A stretch of 64,000 nt of DNA from Lepidonotus clava (taxonomy: Eukaryota > Annelida > Polychaeta > Phyllodocida > Polynoidae). Below the pieces are notes generated by a model. It did no database searches, had not been told where the DNA came from, and saw only the letters and a program-made list of their open reading frames with translations. Shown here piece after piece: positions 36,417 through 47,243 of the stretch. The translations under genes and the position numbers were made by a program. The stretch lies in NCBI GenBank assembly GCA_936440205.1, contig OW387136.1:16216788-16280787 (forward strand), in the 5' to 3' direction. The stretch's first letter is position 1. Every line of letters begins with the position of its first letter.

Positions 36417-37445
36417 TTAGGCCTAGATATATATATGAATTTGAAAGAAAAATATTATGATTTATTGTGGTAGGTGTTAACTGGCACTATAGTGACAATC
36501 TGAAAAAAATATCATATCAAACTAAGAAGTGTAGACACTGACAGCAGCAAAAAAGACTTATTGACAGTGTGACGCCTATGTTTCAACATTGAGAGGTAAT
36601 GATTCTGACACTGACAGTGACTTAGGCCTAGACATATCAAAGTTCAGATTGAATATTTTGGTGGTAGGTCTGAAAAAATGACACTATAGTGACAATTTCT
36701 CAAATCTTTTAATCTTTGGATCATAAATAATTGCTTTTGGAGACGCCATAATATATTGACAGTGTCGGAGGGGGCTTAGGCCTAGCCTATCTGAGTCTGA
36801 GTCCAGTCATTTTTTCATACCATCTGTAAAATATTACTGCAAACGTATCCAGGCCTAAAATAATCAGACCATTTGATATTTAGGACCCTCACATATATGA
36901 GAACATAGATATATACATGAATTTCATTTTGATAGGCGTAATATAAGGTCTAAATAATTATTTTTCAGATTGCCAGTGTCCGACCAATGCGTGTTAGGCC
37001 TCTAGCCGAGTTTAGGCCTAGATTTCAAATGCTTGAAAAAAGATATAAACTAACCGTTAAGGCCTGGAGTCCTCAATGCGTTTCAATGCGTACATCCTCC
37101 ACAATTCATGCGTTTAATGTCATCCTGGTTTCCTGAGTTCAAAATATCGATGCAGGCGTGATGGGAAGAGAACCCAGCGAAGGGTTGACGGCGCCATGTT
37201 TGGTCTGACAGTGACAGTGCCTCCACGTGTCCGATCGATCCAATGTAGTCTTTGCATTCGATATGAACGCATGTTTTAGACCCCTTCATGCGTTAGTATG
37301 CGTCCACAGGTCCACATAGATTCCATTAATATATATTGAAAGCATCAGATACCGCGGTAATCCAGGCTAGAAAGAGAGAGCCTTCCCCACCACCGTCCGC
37401 TCGGGACAACTGCGCCCGGCGGTCTGACAGTGTGAGGCGGCCGGG
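36417..37445. repeat. Dispersed TTAGGCCTAG / GACAGTG repeat cluster
   Basis: TTAGGCCTAG occurs at 36417-36426, 36622-36631, 36776-36785 and 37012-37021, where about 0.1 copies would be expected in the whole window. GACAGTG words accompany it (near 36562, 36613, 36758, 37207, 37213 and 37426). CACTATAGTGACAAT occurs twice (about 36485 and 36682). The units are too degenerate to align into a clean array, so this is an old tandem duplication or a family of short repeats. No coding frame. Confidence 0.6.
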
Positions 37446-38600
37446 CGGAGGCCGAAGGATTACCAAAAAAAAATAGCGCGATGCATTTACGCGTTTAGAC
37501 GCGTTATTTCGCAATCTTTGGTTTTCTAACCTTTGACATAGTCATCTATGTATCCAAATCTACCTCTGTATATATATTTGACCCGTAAGAACGACCGATT
37601 TCATGGTGAAATAGGCATGCAAATTTGTTGAATATTCATAGATTGACCCAGATCCCTTCTTCTCCGATTGAAAGCGGGTCACGGAGAATGCCGAAGGTAC
37701 CCGACTACCGCCGATCTAACCGGATTTTATTTCACGCTAATATATCTAATTTGACCAATTTAGGACAAATATCTCCATTCCTGCTTGTTCTATAGATCAC
37801 AATTGATATTAATATCAGCCCAAATAAGCCCAAATGCTTGGATTTAAGCCCAGAATTGATAGGTAATCAACCCTCACAAATGGCTCGCGGCATTTCAACA
37901 TCTCGACCACAAGTGGAACCCATGAAAGTCTATGCCTTAGTAGGCCGGTGGCGCGAGATTTGAATGATGAAATCTGATAGACTGGCTGAAAGGCTCACCG
38001 GCCCACAATAAATATGAAGATTCAAACGTAAATCTGTGCACTTTTTTGTAGATAGAAAAAGCCGTATTTTTTCCATAAATAGTTTGCATAAATAATTATG
38101 AAGAAGCAAGTGAAAATATGTTAATTTTTTTTCAATTGTTTTCCCTTATTAATTGTATTGTTTATTTTGTGTGTGTGTTTCAGTGTGAATTCTTGCCAAA
38201 TACATGCAATCCATTTATCTTTTAATATCATATGCGCAATCAAGAACATAGAATTCATTTGTCTTCATTCCACATTAGAAGGCCGTTTTACGTTCCCTAC
38301 TCCCTTTGATAGTGCGATTATTTATGCAACTTGTATAGTCTGTACAAAGAGAACAGGGACACATAAAAAGCTTTGAAGATGGATGTAATTTTGTAAGGAC
38401 TAATGAAAGCAATGAGCCAGGTCCTCTGTCGACATAATTCTTCTTCACATCACACGAGTAATAGGACGTTTGGCCTGTCATATGACGGAGTCCGCAGAGC
38501 CGGGCAGTGGCACCCTGGAGTGGCTCCTACTGTATACATACACTCAGACCACTCGCCCTCTGTTATGATACAGCTGGGTGCTATATGACCGCCTTCCCGA
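37446..38600. other. Non-coding stretch
   Basis: No gene recognised. It contains an octamer, ATGCAAAT, at about 37617-37624 and is AT-rich at 38030-38260. Confidence 0.45.
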
Positions 38601-38637
38601 GAGCTGCTCTTGTCAAAGGCCACTCGCCGAGCTGCTC
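38601..38637. promoter_or_regulatory. Paired GAGCTGCTC palindromes, 28 bp apart
   Basis: Perfect sites at 38601-38609 and 38629-38637. About 80 bp upstream, at 38513-38520, is CCCTGGAG. Both palindromes lie in otherwise non-repetitive DNA. This is the tightest pair in the window. Confidence 0.5.
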
Positions 38638-39060
38638 TCTGGCATGGTCTTCTCCATGGAGATTGGTGGATTTATAAACCATGACCTCAATCAATGTTCC
38701 ACAATATATTTATCAAAACTATCGATCCATTATACACCAAAGAGGAAATGTACGTCTACTTATGCACTCTATGAATAATTACATATTTCCAATATGAGCA
38801 GGCATTTATATATATGTATCAAGTCTCACTCTCGCATCACTAACTCGCGAAATAATTCATGGAGGTCAGAGGCCTTAGGCAACCAGAACCCCACAAAGTG
38901 GCCGTAGTGCACGCACTATAGCAAATGATAATCTGGACCCGGGCCAAATTACCTGTCAATCAGAGTGGAAGCTCACCGATCCATACTTTGGCAGGACGTG
39001 GACGGTTGCTGGGATTACTTTGGCCCCGTGTGAAGACTCCATTATAGGCGTGCACCAGCC
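38638..39060. other. Non-coding stretch
   Basis: No gene or repeat recognised between the palindrome pair and the minisatellite. Confidence 0.5.
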
Positions 39061-39092
39061 GGCCCTCTTATATCAGGAGTGCACGGCCCGCG

Positions 39093-39143
39093 CCTATCAG
39101 TGTGTCATTTGATTTGGGAACTGGGGATAATGGAGATCCAAAC
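39093..39143 (+). repeat. Boundary repeat, left copy
   Basis: This 51-bp stretch begins CCTATCAG and includes ACTGGGGATAA and GATCCA. It matches 40163-40213 at about 41 of 51 positions without gaps, about 1070 bp apart, in direct orientation. Each copy follows an array unit. Confidence 0.75.
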
Positions 39144-39600
39144 ACTCACGGCCCTCTTATATCATGGGTGTGGGGCCAGCCTTCTTATATCAGGGGTGTG
39201 GGGCCAGCCATCTTATATCAGGGGTGCAGGCCCTGCCCTCTAATATCTGAGTTGAAAGCAGGACTGGGCATCTTCTATCTGAGGTATGGGGCCAGACCTC
39301 TTATATCTCATCCTCCCAAACCAGTCCCCCTGCCGCTGCCGCTCTCTGGTATAGCGGTAGCGGCGACAGGGGCCTTGACTTGAGAAGATGTTATATCTGA
39401 GGTGCCGGCCTGGCCTTCATATATCAAGGGTGCAGGGCAAGCTTTCTTATGTAAGGGGTGCGGGGCTGGCCTTTTTATATTAGGGAAGGCGGACAGCCCT
39501 CTTATATCAGGGGTGAGATGCCAGCCCTCCTATATCAGGGATGTTAGGCCAAACCTCTTATCAATGTATCAGGGTTACAGGGCCTGCCCTCTTATATCAA

Positions 39601-39744
39601 CAGGGGCAGATCCAGGAATTCAAGAATAGGGGGCACCTGTATAAAAAATATTCCCGGTGCCCACTAGGGGGTCACCAATTTTACATTAAATTTTGTTTCC
39701 CCTTTTCATGTGACCCCCCCCCCCCCCCCCTGGATCTGTCCCTG
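39601..39744. mobile_element. hAT-like MITE nested in the minisatellite
   Basis: A 144-bp element with termini CAGGGGCAGATCCAG and CTGGATCTGTCCCTG, inverted repeats with one mismatch over 15 bp. It interrupts one array unit: the left flank ends CTTATATCAA and the right flank starts ATCAAGGTTGCGGGG, so ATCAA is duplicated. The joined flanks would read like the neighbouring unit near 39773. A 17-bp C tract (39714-39730) lies just inside the right terminus. No coding capacity. Confidence 0.85.
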
Positions 39745-40162
39745 ATCAAGGTTGCGGGGCCTGCCCTCTTATATCAAGGCTGCAGGGCCTGCCCTTTTAT
39801 ATCAGGGTTGCTTGACCAGACCTCTTTTATAAGGATTGCATGACCAGGCCTCTTATATCATTGGGGTAGCCCTTCTCTCTTATATCAGGGATGAGGGGCT
39901 ACCCCTCTTATAAAAGGAGTGTTGGGCCAGCCCTCTTTTGTATCTGAGGTGCGGGACAACTTATATCAGGGGTGTGGGGCTGACCCTCTTATATATCTCA
40001 GGGATGCAGGGCTGGCCCTCTTACATGAAGGTGCCTGGTGTCTGACCCTCTTATATATATCAGGGATGCAGGGCTGGCCCTTTTATATCAAGGTGCCCGG
40101 TCAGCCCTCTTATATCAGGGGTGCGGGGCTAGCCCTCTTATATCAGAAGTGTGTGGCTTGGA

Positions 40163-40213
40163 CCTATCAGCATGTCATTAGAACCGGGCACTGGGGATAA
40201 CGGGGATCCAGAC
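40163..40213 (+). repeat. Boundary repeat, right copy
   Basis: Right-hand partner of 39093-39143 (about 80 percent identical). It shows that the minisatellite sits inside, or arose from, an older and longer duplication. Confidence 0.75.
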
Positions 40214-42189
40214 CTGCCCGGCCCTATCTCACCACACCTCTACAGGCCAGGCCGTGGGGCTGAGGGGTTTAAGTTTACCGGTATACAGAGATACGACCTC
40301 AGCGACAGCAAGAAGATGGATTGCCATCCGGAAAATGAACTTGGCACCATTTGTTGAGTCTCAGTGTCCCCCGGGGCACCTAACTAATGCTGAACCATAT
40401 ACATTTCTAATGAGGCTGAACTCTTCTGCACTATCCTCGTGGGGACGGTAAAATTAGTGAGTTTTACTGTGAAGGACTTTCTTGTCCGGGCAACTTACGA
40501 GTTCTACTAAGAACTCTGAGCCTTTTTCAAGGGAGTACAAGGAATGCATCTTTACGAGCAGTTGACAGAAAAAGTCGAAGGCCAAGGGAAAAGTCAAAAG
40601 GGTTGTGATAATTACTATGTATGATCTGAAAGACAATTTCATTAATAGACCTTAATATCAAAACGATGGGAAATACCAACAGTTGATCACAATTCTACCT
40701 CCCAAGTACGTACCAATATCGATAAAAATATCTTTGGTTCATGAAACATTAAACAGCTATCTAAAAATAGTATTGAACGTAGAACAAAAAAAAATCCAGT
40801 TGTGTGGAGGAGGGGACAATGATCTATGTATGGTATGGCCGCTATCTAAACGGAGTAGACTTCTTTGGGAACGTTTGGTGGCATGTGTCAAAGGACCCCT
40901 CTGAATGCAGCACACAGGTCCCTCCAGTGCTCCAGCCCTGGAGGAGACCCTCGGCGCCCCTCCAGTAGACCCGGGGCCTCCAGTGTGCCGTGTTTACCGG
41001 GTCAGTGTTACAGTAATGGAGGCCCGCCACACACCACTAGGCCAAGTGGTAACAGCCAGCGGCTACCACTCATTAATTCATGGTGTTCCGACACACTGGT
41101 CTCATGTAGGCGTCAATAAACTACCGTAAAAACTGCGCGCATGTCGCCCCTGGTTATGTAGCTCTGCTGATGACTGTTAACTGTAACAATGTGGTGTTTC
41201 TGTGAAAATGGAGTATGGTGTTTACATACCTGCCACATACCTGTCTCTTTACTATTCAATATTTCAATCAATACAATGTAAACGTACATCTATTTCACGT
41301 TTCATTGCTGTCTGTTTTTTTAAATGGTAATCCTGTGTATATTCTCCCAACCAGGAATGGCCAAATTCCTGAGATTTACCTGCAGGTTAGCTTAGATCAG
41401 AATGCATGCTGGGTAATATGTCGACAAATCACAAGGCTTTAGCATAGAAATTTTCAATAATTACATCATTATTTGTTATCAAATATAGGGAGAAACTAAT
41501 TATCATTATTTTTTACTTTGTATACATAATTATGTATTTAGTATATTCTAAGTTGTTTGAAAATTCATTCATTATCTTATCTTAAAATATATAAGTTATT
41601 TGTTCATTTGCGGTATTTTTGTCAACAAAATTAGGCTAATTTAGCCTGCAGGTGCTTAGAATACTGTAAATGAGCTATCCGTGGTAGGGAGAAATTAATA
41701 TCAGTTGATTACTGAACTTCCCCAAGAACAGTTTCACTGGATTATGAACAGTATGATAAGTATACGGAATAGAAATATGGGAGGAAAAATATCACGTTAT
41801 GGCGCGTCCACGTGCGTATTGATAAAGCATCTTGGACTCACAGGGCCAATACACTATGAGGTCTAATAGGACGTCGGTCCGAAGCCTTCTCAACGTAGCC
41901 GCGATGGGGAAGTATGCATATAAACAGCCACGGGAAGAAAAATGAAACAAAATACGGACCAAGCGAAAAGGGAAAGCTATTGGTTTTCTGGCTGTCCATA
42001 AATCGGGGCGGGGTGCCCACAAAAGGTTTGCCCACTCAAGTGTCGGTGTGTGGACGGGCGTTCACGGCGGGAAAGGGCCAGGAAAGGGCCGGCCTGGAGG
42101 GGGCCGGGAGGGGGCCGGGAGGGGGCAGGCTTAGGGCCGGGAGATAAGGGACCTGATGGAGGAGCCTGGAAACCAGGACACGGGGTGCA
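40214..42189. other. Non-coding stretch
   Basis: No gene recognised. 40915-41000 is GC-rich with several CTCCAG words and one CCCTGGAG at 40936-40943. 41400-41720 is AT-rich. Just before the next array, 42070-42150 is a short imperfect repeat of GGGCCGGGAGG. Confidence 0.5.
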
Positions 42190-42771
42190 GGGGAATCAGA
42201 TGCAGGACGGAGTTGCAGGGGACAGGGATGCAGGACGGAGGTGGAGGGGACAGGGGTACAGGACATGGGGTGGAGGGGACAGGGGTGGAGGATGGAGGTG
42301 GAGGGGACAGGGGTGGAGGACAGAGTTGGAGGGGACAGGGGTGCAGGACGGAGGAGGAGGGGACAGGGATGGAGGACGGAGGTGGAGGGGACAGGGGTGC
42401 AGGACGGAGGTGGAGGGGACAGGGGTACAGGACATGGGGTGGAGGGGACAGGGGTGGAGGATGGAGGTGGAGGGGACAGCGGCGCAGGACGGAGGTGGAG
42501 GGGACAGGTGTGCTGGACGGAGGTGGAGGGGACAGGGATGCAGGACGGAGGTGGAGGGGACAGGGATGCAGGACGGAGGTGGAGGGGACAGGGATGCAGG
42601 ACGGAGGTGGAGGGAACAGGGGAGCAGGACGGAGGTGGAGGGGACAGGAGTGCAGGACGGAGGCGGAGGGGACAGGGGTGCAGGACGGAGACGGAGGGGA
42701 CAGGGGTGCAGGACTGAGGCGGAGGGGACAGGGGTGCAGGACGGAGGTGGAGGGGACAGGGGTGCAGGAAA
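42190..42771. repeat. 28-bp G-rich minisatellite, about 20 units
   Basis: The unit is of the form GGACGGAGGTGGAGGGGACA then GGGGTGCA, with one 29-bp variant (CAGGACATGGGGTGG) that occurs twice, at about 42251 and 42420, together with the same following unit. Block duplication has therefore acted as well as single-unit slippage. Because 28 is not a multiple of three and the unit has no stop in any forward frame, all three forward frames are open for 150-245 codons and give the same cyclic peptide. This is an artefact of the repeat. The strand asymmetry (G and A on the plus strand, C and T on the minus) is extreme. Confidence 0.93.
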
Positions 42772-42815
42772 ATGTCCCCCTAACTGATCGTGGGGGGGCT
42801 GGTCAGGCAGGGACT
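42772..42815 (+). repeat. Repeat flanking the 28-bp array, left copy
   Basis: It begins ATGTCCCCCT and continues ACTGATC then GGGGGCTGGT. A similar stretch lies at 42983-43025 in direct orientation with roughly 80 percent identity by eye. Confidence 0.65.
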
Positions 42816-42982
42816 ACTGCTGGATCCGGTATTTTGGAAGAGAAAAAAAAAGGGGAGGGGGTTGATTATGTTATCTTAATGGATTTTAGGTAGAAAATTA
42901 TATTAGACTATGCAATTTTTCCAGAATAAGGGAGGGGCGTGTCCCCATGCCCCAATAGGGACAGGGCCATAGGACAGACCTG

Positions 42983-43025
42983 ATGTCCCCCTCACTGATC
43001 CTGATGGGGGCTGGTAAGGAAGGGA
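42983..43025 (+). repeat. Repeat flanking the 28-bp array, right copy
   Basis: Second copy of the 42772-42815 stretch (ATGTCCCCCTCACTGATC, then GGGGGCTGGTAAGG), followed by AGGGACAGGG, which resembles the array unit itself. Confidence 0.65.
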
Positions 43026-43327
43026 CAGGGACACAGCAACGGTACCCCCCTCGACTTTCTAGTGCGTCCCACTGTTCGACAGGGGGACTTTGCAAGTCTG
43101 GAACAACAGCCAATCAAAGTATCCCTTCTAACAGATAGAAGGATTTTTTTGATTGGCTGTCTATATTTAGTAAGGAAACCCCCTTTGCTGGTTGAATTGT
43201 AAGGGTGCAGCTTTCCAGAAACCAGTGGGCCGCAAAGGATTCTGGGGGAGGTAGAAATTCCCATCTCAAGATGGCAGACAGTGATAGGCCCCAAGAACGA
43301 GGAGGCGGCCATGCAATAGGCTAGATA

Positions 43328-43342
43328 CCCCCCCCCCCCCCC
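43328..43342 (+). repeat. Poly-C tract, 15 bp
   Basis: Fifteen uninterrupted C in otherwise non-repetitive sequence. Confidence 0.9.
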
Positions 43343-44737
43343 ATTACACTCGATATTTTTCCTATATAGCAATATTCCCAATGTTTCTATACCTTAGGTC
43401 AGCGTTAATAAACAATATTGATCGATATTTAGGATGCATATTCCAGGTGATTTAAGATAGGGAGATCGCAATGACTGACTTCAAAGGTGTCATGCAATGT
43501 CAACCTAGATTGTAAAAGCCCTACAAAGTACTGTGACAGGCAAAGTAACAACTTTAGAAATTTAACACGCGACAAACGGATCTACCTTCCCTGAGGGGCT
43601 TTGAAACCTTTTAAGGACAAAGTAGACAATAGAGTAAAGCGGAGGGAAAAGTCACAGAGGAGAAACGTGTTGGGGAAGGAGTTCCTAAGTTGGAAAGAGA
43701 AAGAAATGAGAAAAAATAAGAAAGATGGACAGTGAAAAGGATGGGAGAGCTGGCATAGAAGCAGATGACTGTAGGCAAAGCCCGGCAGTCAATCAGGCCC
43801 TGCTACATTGGGCTCTCATGCTCATTTAGCAAACACCCCCTGGAAAGACCATCCCCTCCCCCCTCCCCAACTCGCCTCCAGTCACTCAGCCAGCCAGCCA
43901 GCACAATACATGGCAGACACGGCCGCTTCCCTTTCAGAGAAATGGCCTCAAACTGCACAAGTGAAAGGCATCGGCTTGTACACGCCCATTGGAGTGGAGG
44001 CACCTGCCAGCCGTCCTACGTCTATGGGCGGCGGTTGTAGGTCTATGGGCGGCCGGCGTTAGTCTATGGGCGGCCGGAATGGCAGGGAAGTACCGGGGAA
44101 AATGGGCTGAGAGAAAGGGGGAGGCGAGCCGGAAAAAGTGGGGGTTTGTCCTTAATGTTGGCGCCATTACTCACACATTGTGTGAGGGCTTCGACAGATT
44201 GGTCGTGTAAAGCGGTTTTATCTTAACTTCATGTCAAAAAGAAATAATTATATTTTAAGGTAATTTTTGTTTAATTTTGTAAATTTACTGGCATTAAATC
44301 CAATATCAAAACAAAATAGAAACACCACAGTTTTGTGAATTTCTACTTTCAAATTCTCATCAGGTGCCAACGTATTATAATTCTGGTTATTTTAATATGT
44401 ATATGTATATTGGTTTATAATGATATTAAGCCTAATACGTTAGCTGTGTACGTGTATATGCATCAGTATTTACACCTCTTCCTAATCACCATAGACATAA
44501 ACTCATATCTCTAATATCTCATAATGAAAAGGCCCATTGCCGATACTTCAGGCGGCAGAACCCCTCCTCGTGACAGAGGCCCATCATAAGGGTAGGACAG
44601 TAGTAAATCTTCTGATGACAACACACAATAGTACTATCCCCCATAGTACCAATACCTACTCCTCCACAACAATCTGGGAGGCCCAGTAGGGGGACAGCCT
44701 GGCCGGCTGTGAGGACGAGATGTGGTGCGAGGTGTGT
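43343..44737. other. Non-coding stretch
   Basis: No gene recognised. Near 44020-44080 a GTCTATGGGCGGC(C/G)G unit recurs three times in tandem. 44220-44480 is AT-rich. Confidence 0.5.
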
Positions 44738-44740
44738 TAA

Positions 44741-44944
44741 GGCCATGATCCACGTTGCGATTTTGGGCAGATTTTGAAAATCGGTTCGTTAAATAATCCT
44801 TTTTCTTATACAACATACACTTTTTGAAAGAGTTTAGAATAATACAGAAAAATTGTATTTGCATCAGGAAAATTGATTCCAAATATGTGAAAAATGCCTG
44901 AGAAGAAAATCGGTCAGCCCAAAATCGCAACGTGGATCATGGCC
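44741..44944. mobile_element. PIF/Harbinger-like MITE, 204 bp, with TAA target duplication
   Basis: The termini are long inverted repeats: GGCCATGATCCACGTTGCGA at the left and its exact complement at the right, continuing into TTTTGGGC (28 bp in all). Perfect TAA duplications flank the element (44738-44740 and 44945-44947). A 3-bp TWA target and GG-start termini are typical of PIF/Harbinger. There is no open frame of note, so it is non-autonomous. The perfect 28-bp arms suggest a fairly young insertion. Confidence 0.88.
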
Positions 44945-45069
44945 TAAAGAGGGGGATGGGAACGGGCCACGTGCAGGGTTAGAGGTGGGTGGGACAATGG
45001 TACGGGTAGGGGGTGATGGAGGGTACATCAGGCCCTGTCTCCATCGTAAAGCATCTCTGGTCTAAAGGG

Positions 45070-45383
45070 CAGGGTCCCTACTCAAAGTTCACAATCAAAT
45101 TCCCTGTTTTCCCGGAGTTTTCTCTGTTTCATGGTAAATTTTTTGTCGTTGTTTTGATGATCTCAAATCGATCAAATCTTAAAATGTCATTAAAGATGTA
45201 TGAAGTTTCTGGGAGGAAAAAGTTGGATTTTACTCATGGAAAAATCTTCAGAATCAGATAATCCAGAAACTGGGCAATCAGAATTCCATGTATTTTGGTC
45301 AAAATTCCGAATTCCCTGTGTTTTTCCTGACTGGGATTTAATATTGCTCTTTTCCCTGTCTGTCCTGTGCAGTGGGGACCCTG
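45070..45383. mobile_element. hAT-like MITE, CAGGGT family, copy 2
   Basis: A 314-bp element from CAGGGTCCCTACTC to GCAGTGGGGACCCTG, inverted termini. The interior matches the copy at 1185-1516. The 8-bp flanks (CTAAAGGG and CTTTATGG) agree at five positions only, so the target duplication has decayed. It lies just 125 bp right of the PIF/Harbinger-like element. Confidence 0.8.
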
Positions 45384-45715
45384 CTTTATGGTCCAAAAGA
45401 GACCATTGTCCACTGGTGATGTGACAATGGAGTGCAATGACAAGACGTCTCTGTGTATGAAGGAATCTGTAGCATGGAAACAACGTTGGACAAGGCCCAA
45501 AGGTAATTCTCTCGGCGTCCCCATGCCAAGACCGTTTACTAATTGAGCAACATGCCTACCATGTGTCCTTTGACAGAAGATATATGGTCAACAGAATATT
45601 TTTGTCATGTTGCAAAAGTATTTCACTGAAAGATTATTCCCCTTATTTCCTATGCATACGGGATGTGGAATTATAACCATATGACTTGAAATGACCCACT
45701 CTGTTTACGTTAAGA

Positions 45716-45731
45716 GGGGGGGGGGGGGGGG
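45716..45731 (+). repeat. Poly-G tract, 16 bp
   Basis: Sixteen uninterrupted G. Confidence 0.9.
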
Positions 45732-47052
45732 CATTATCCCTAGTTTCCCTATAAGTTCATGTATCTGCCTATATTTCTCTCACCTTCGGACCTGTAATTT
45801 AAAGGCAAAGGTCCAGAAAATCGGAGCCAATGGGCCTTTGGATACTTGACATTTTTCAAGGAAGATCCCTGCACCGACATCAAGAGTAGATAAAAGATCG
45901 ACGATTTTACAATCCATGGACCAGTCATATGTGAGGTGCATTAACTTTTCATTCTATCATTGGTTTTAGATCTTGGATTCGACTCATTTTACAACAGCAC
46001 AAACACTGATGTCTACATCTGGAGAAATTCAACCTTTGTCAGTATCAATATACAATATCACCCAGAAAAGTCTACAAGATAAATGGATGTCCCAAGTATC
46101 TGTCATTTTCTAAGTAGAAATGGCAGACCTCATGGCCCACCCCGACACCTTTCCCCATGTCCCCACTCCTACTAAGTAGTGGTCCCTCGTCCAGACGGCC
46201 CGGTCACACGACCTTGGTAGGTGTAGGCCAGGGACAACCGATAGCAATCCGTACAAGGCTTTCGGGTGGTCAACGTAGAGATCGAATTGCATCTCTACTG
46301 TTCACAGAGAATAACTTCAGAGTTTGTATAGAGGTCACGGTCTCGTGGGTGCTCATCTAAATGTACACTGACTTCTTTTCTTATATAATCCTGAATACCA
46401 GGTTTTAAGATTCACGCGTTGATCTACTACCTCAGCACATCTCTTATGGGATTTCAAAATTGAAAAATAAAAGAAATAGCAAATTTATAAGATATTGTAA
46501 TTTCAGTCAAAGTATTTCTCACATTGAAATATATAGTCTACAACTTTTAACATTAAACAAATGTACTTTCGAATAAAAAAAGATACAAAAACGTTATCCA
46601 ATGGTTATTTGTAATATGTCAGTCTACCAGACATCAGCATTCGCAGTTTTGATAACTTATAATACAGCCTGGCCATACACATTACCAAAATAACTCACAC
46701 ACAACTCACACACAAACTTCTGATAAGACCAAAGTTTGGCTTGCACAGCTGTGTCCCCTCGATCTAATCAAGCGCCATGGTATCTATGATTAATGAGCAT
46801 CTTCTCTTTTCAATATACCTGTAGGCCGACCTTCCGCCCGTGTTATATATACTCCAGTAACCTACCCACCTGCCCCCCGCCACAGTCTACATTACCTCCT
46901 GTCGAGAACCCCCTACTCTCTATCATCACTCTCTGTATTCCTCTTTCATCGGCCACACTTTTCCCTAGTCACTTTTTCCTGCTGATTAGGGCAAGGTAAA
47001 TTACATACACAACCAATGTATCACACCTAGGCGAAGTCGTTTGTTATTTACC
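45732..47052. other. Non-coding stretch
   Basis: No gene or repeat recognised. Confidence 0.5.
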
Positions 47053-47148
47053 CACCTGTGGCCTCATTCACAGGTGAGGGGCCTATTATTTCACCTGCCG
47101 GCTAATGCTGCATATATACACAGGTGAGCCAGGTCATTACTTCACCTG
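47053..47148. promoter_or_regulatory. Tandemly duplicated CAGGTG/CACCTG E-box module
   Basis: CACCTG or its complement CAGGTG occurs at 47053, 47071, 47092, 47121 and 47143. The stretch is a roughly 50-bp tandem duplication: CACAGGTGAG...TTCACCTG(C/T)CGGC occurs twice, each copy carrying one CAGGTG and one CACCTG in inverted orientation about 21 bp apart. CAGGTG is bound by Snail/ZEB repressors and E-proteins. Five sites in 96 bp against about one per 2 kb expected for the pair of words. Confidence 0.5.
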
Positions 47149-47243
47149 TCGGCCTATGCCACTGATGTCTGTCTGGAGGAAGCCCATGGAGGTACTGGGG
47201 TACTCACCTATCAATGTCAGACTGAAGCCCGAACAGTAACCAT

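Larger units (their letters stand above)
39061..40160. repeat. 27-30-bp minisatellite (CCTCTTATATCAGGGGTGYG unit), interrupted by a MITE
   Basis: About 35 degenerate units of the form GCCCTCTTATATCAGGGGTG followed by (C/T)GGGGCCA. The unit length drifts between about 25 and 32 bp, so the frames open in it are short and read LISG...PSYIRG-type repeats. A short unrelated patch (about 39310-39390) and the MITE at 39601-39744 interrupt the array. Both ends of the array are followed by the same 51-bp non-array sequence (39093-39143 and 40163-40213). Confidence 0.88.

Noticed and set aside
39061-40160. CRISPR-like alternation of repeats and spacers
   Set aside because: The units abut without unique spacers of constant length, and the surroundings are eukaryotic. 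It is a minisatellite.
42050-42893. Three overlapping forward open frames of 158-245 codons
   Set aside because: All three are generated by the 28-bp repeat, which has no stop in any forward frame. They give the same cyclic low-complexity peptide, and no flanking coding sequence exists.
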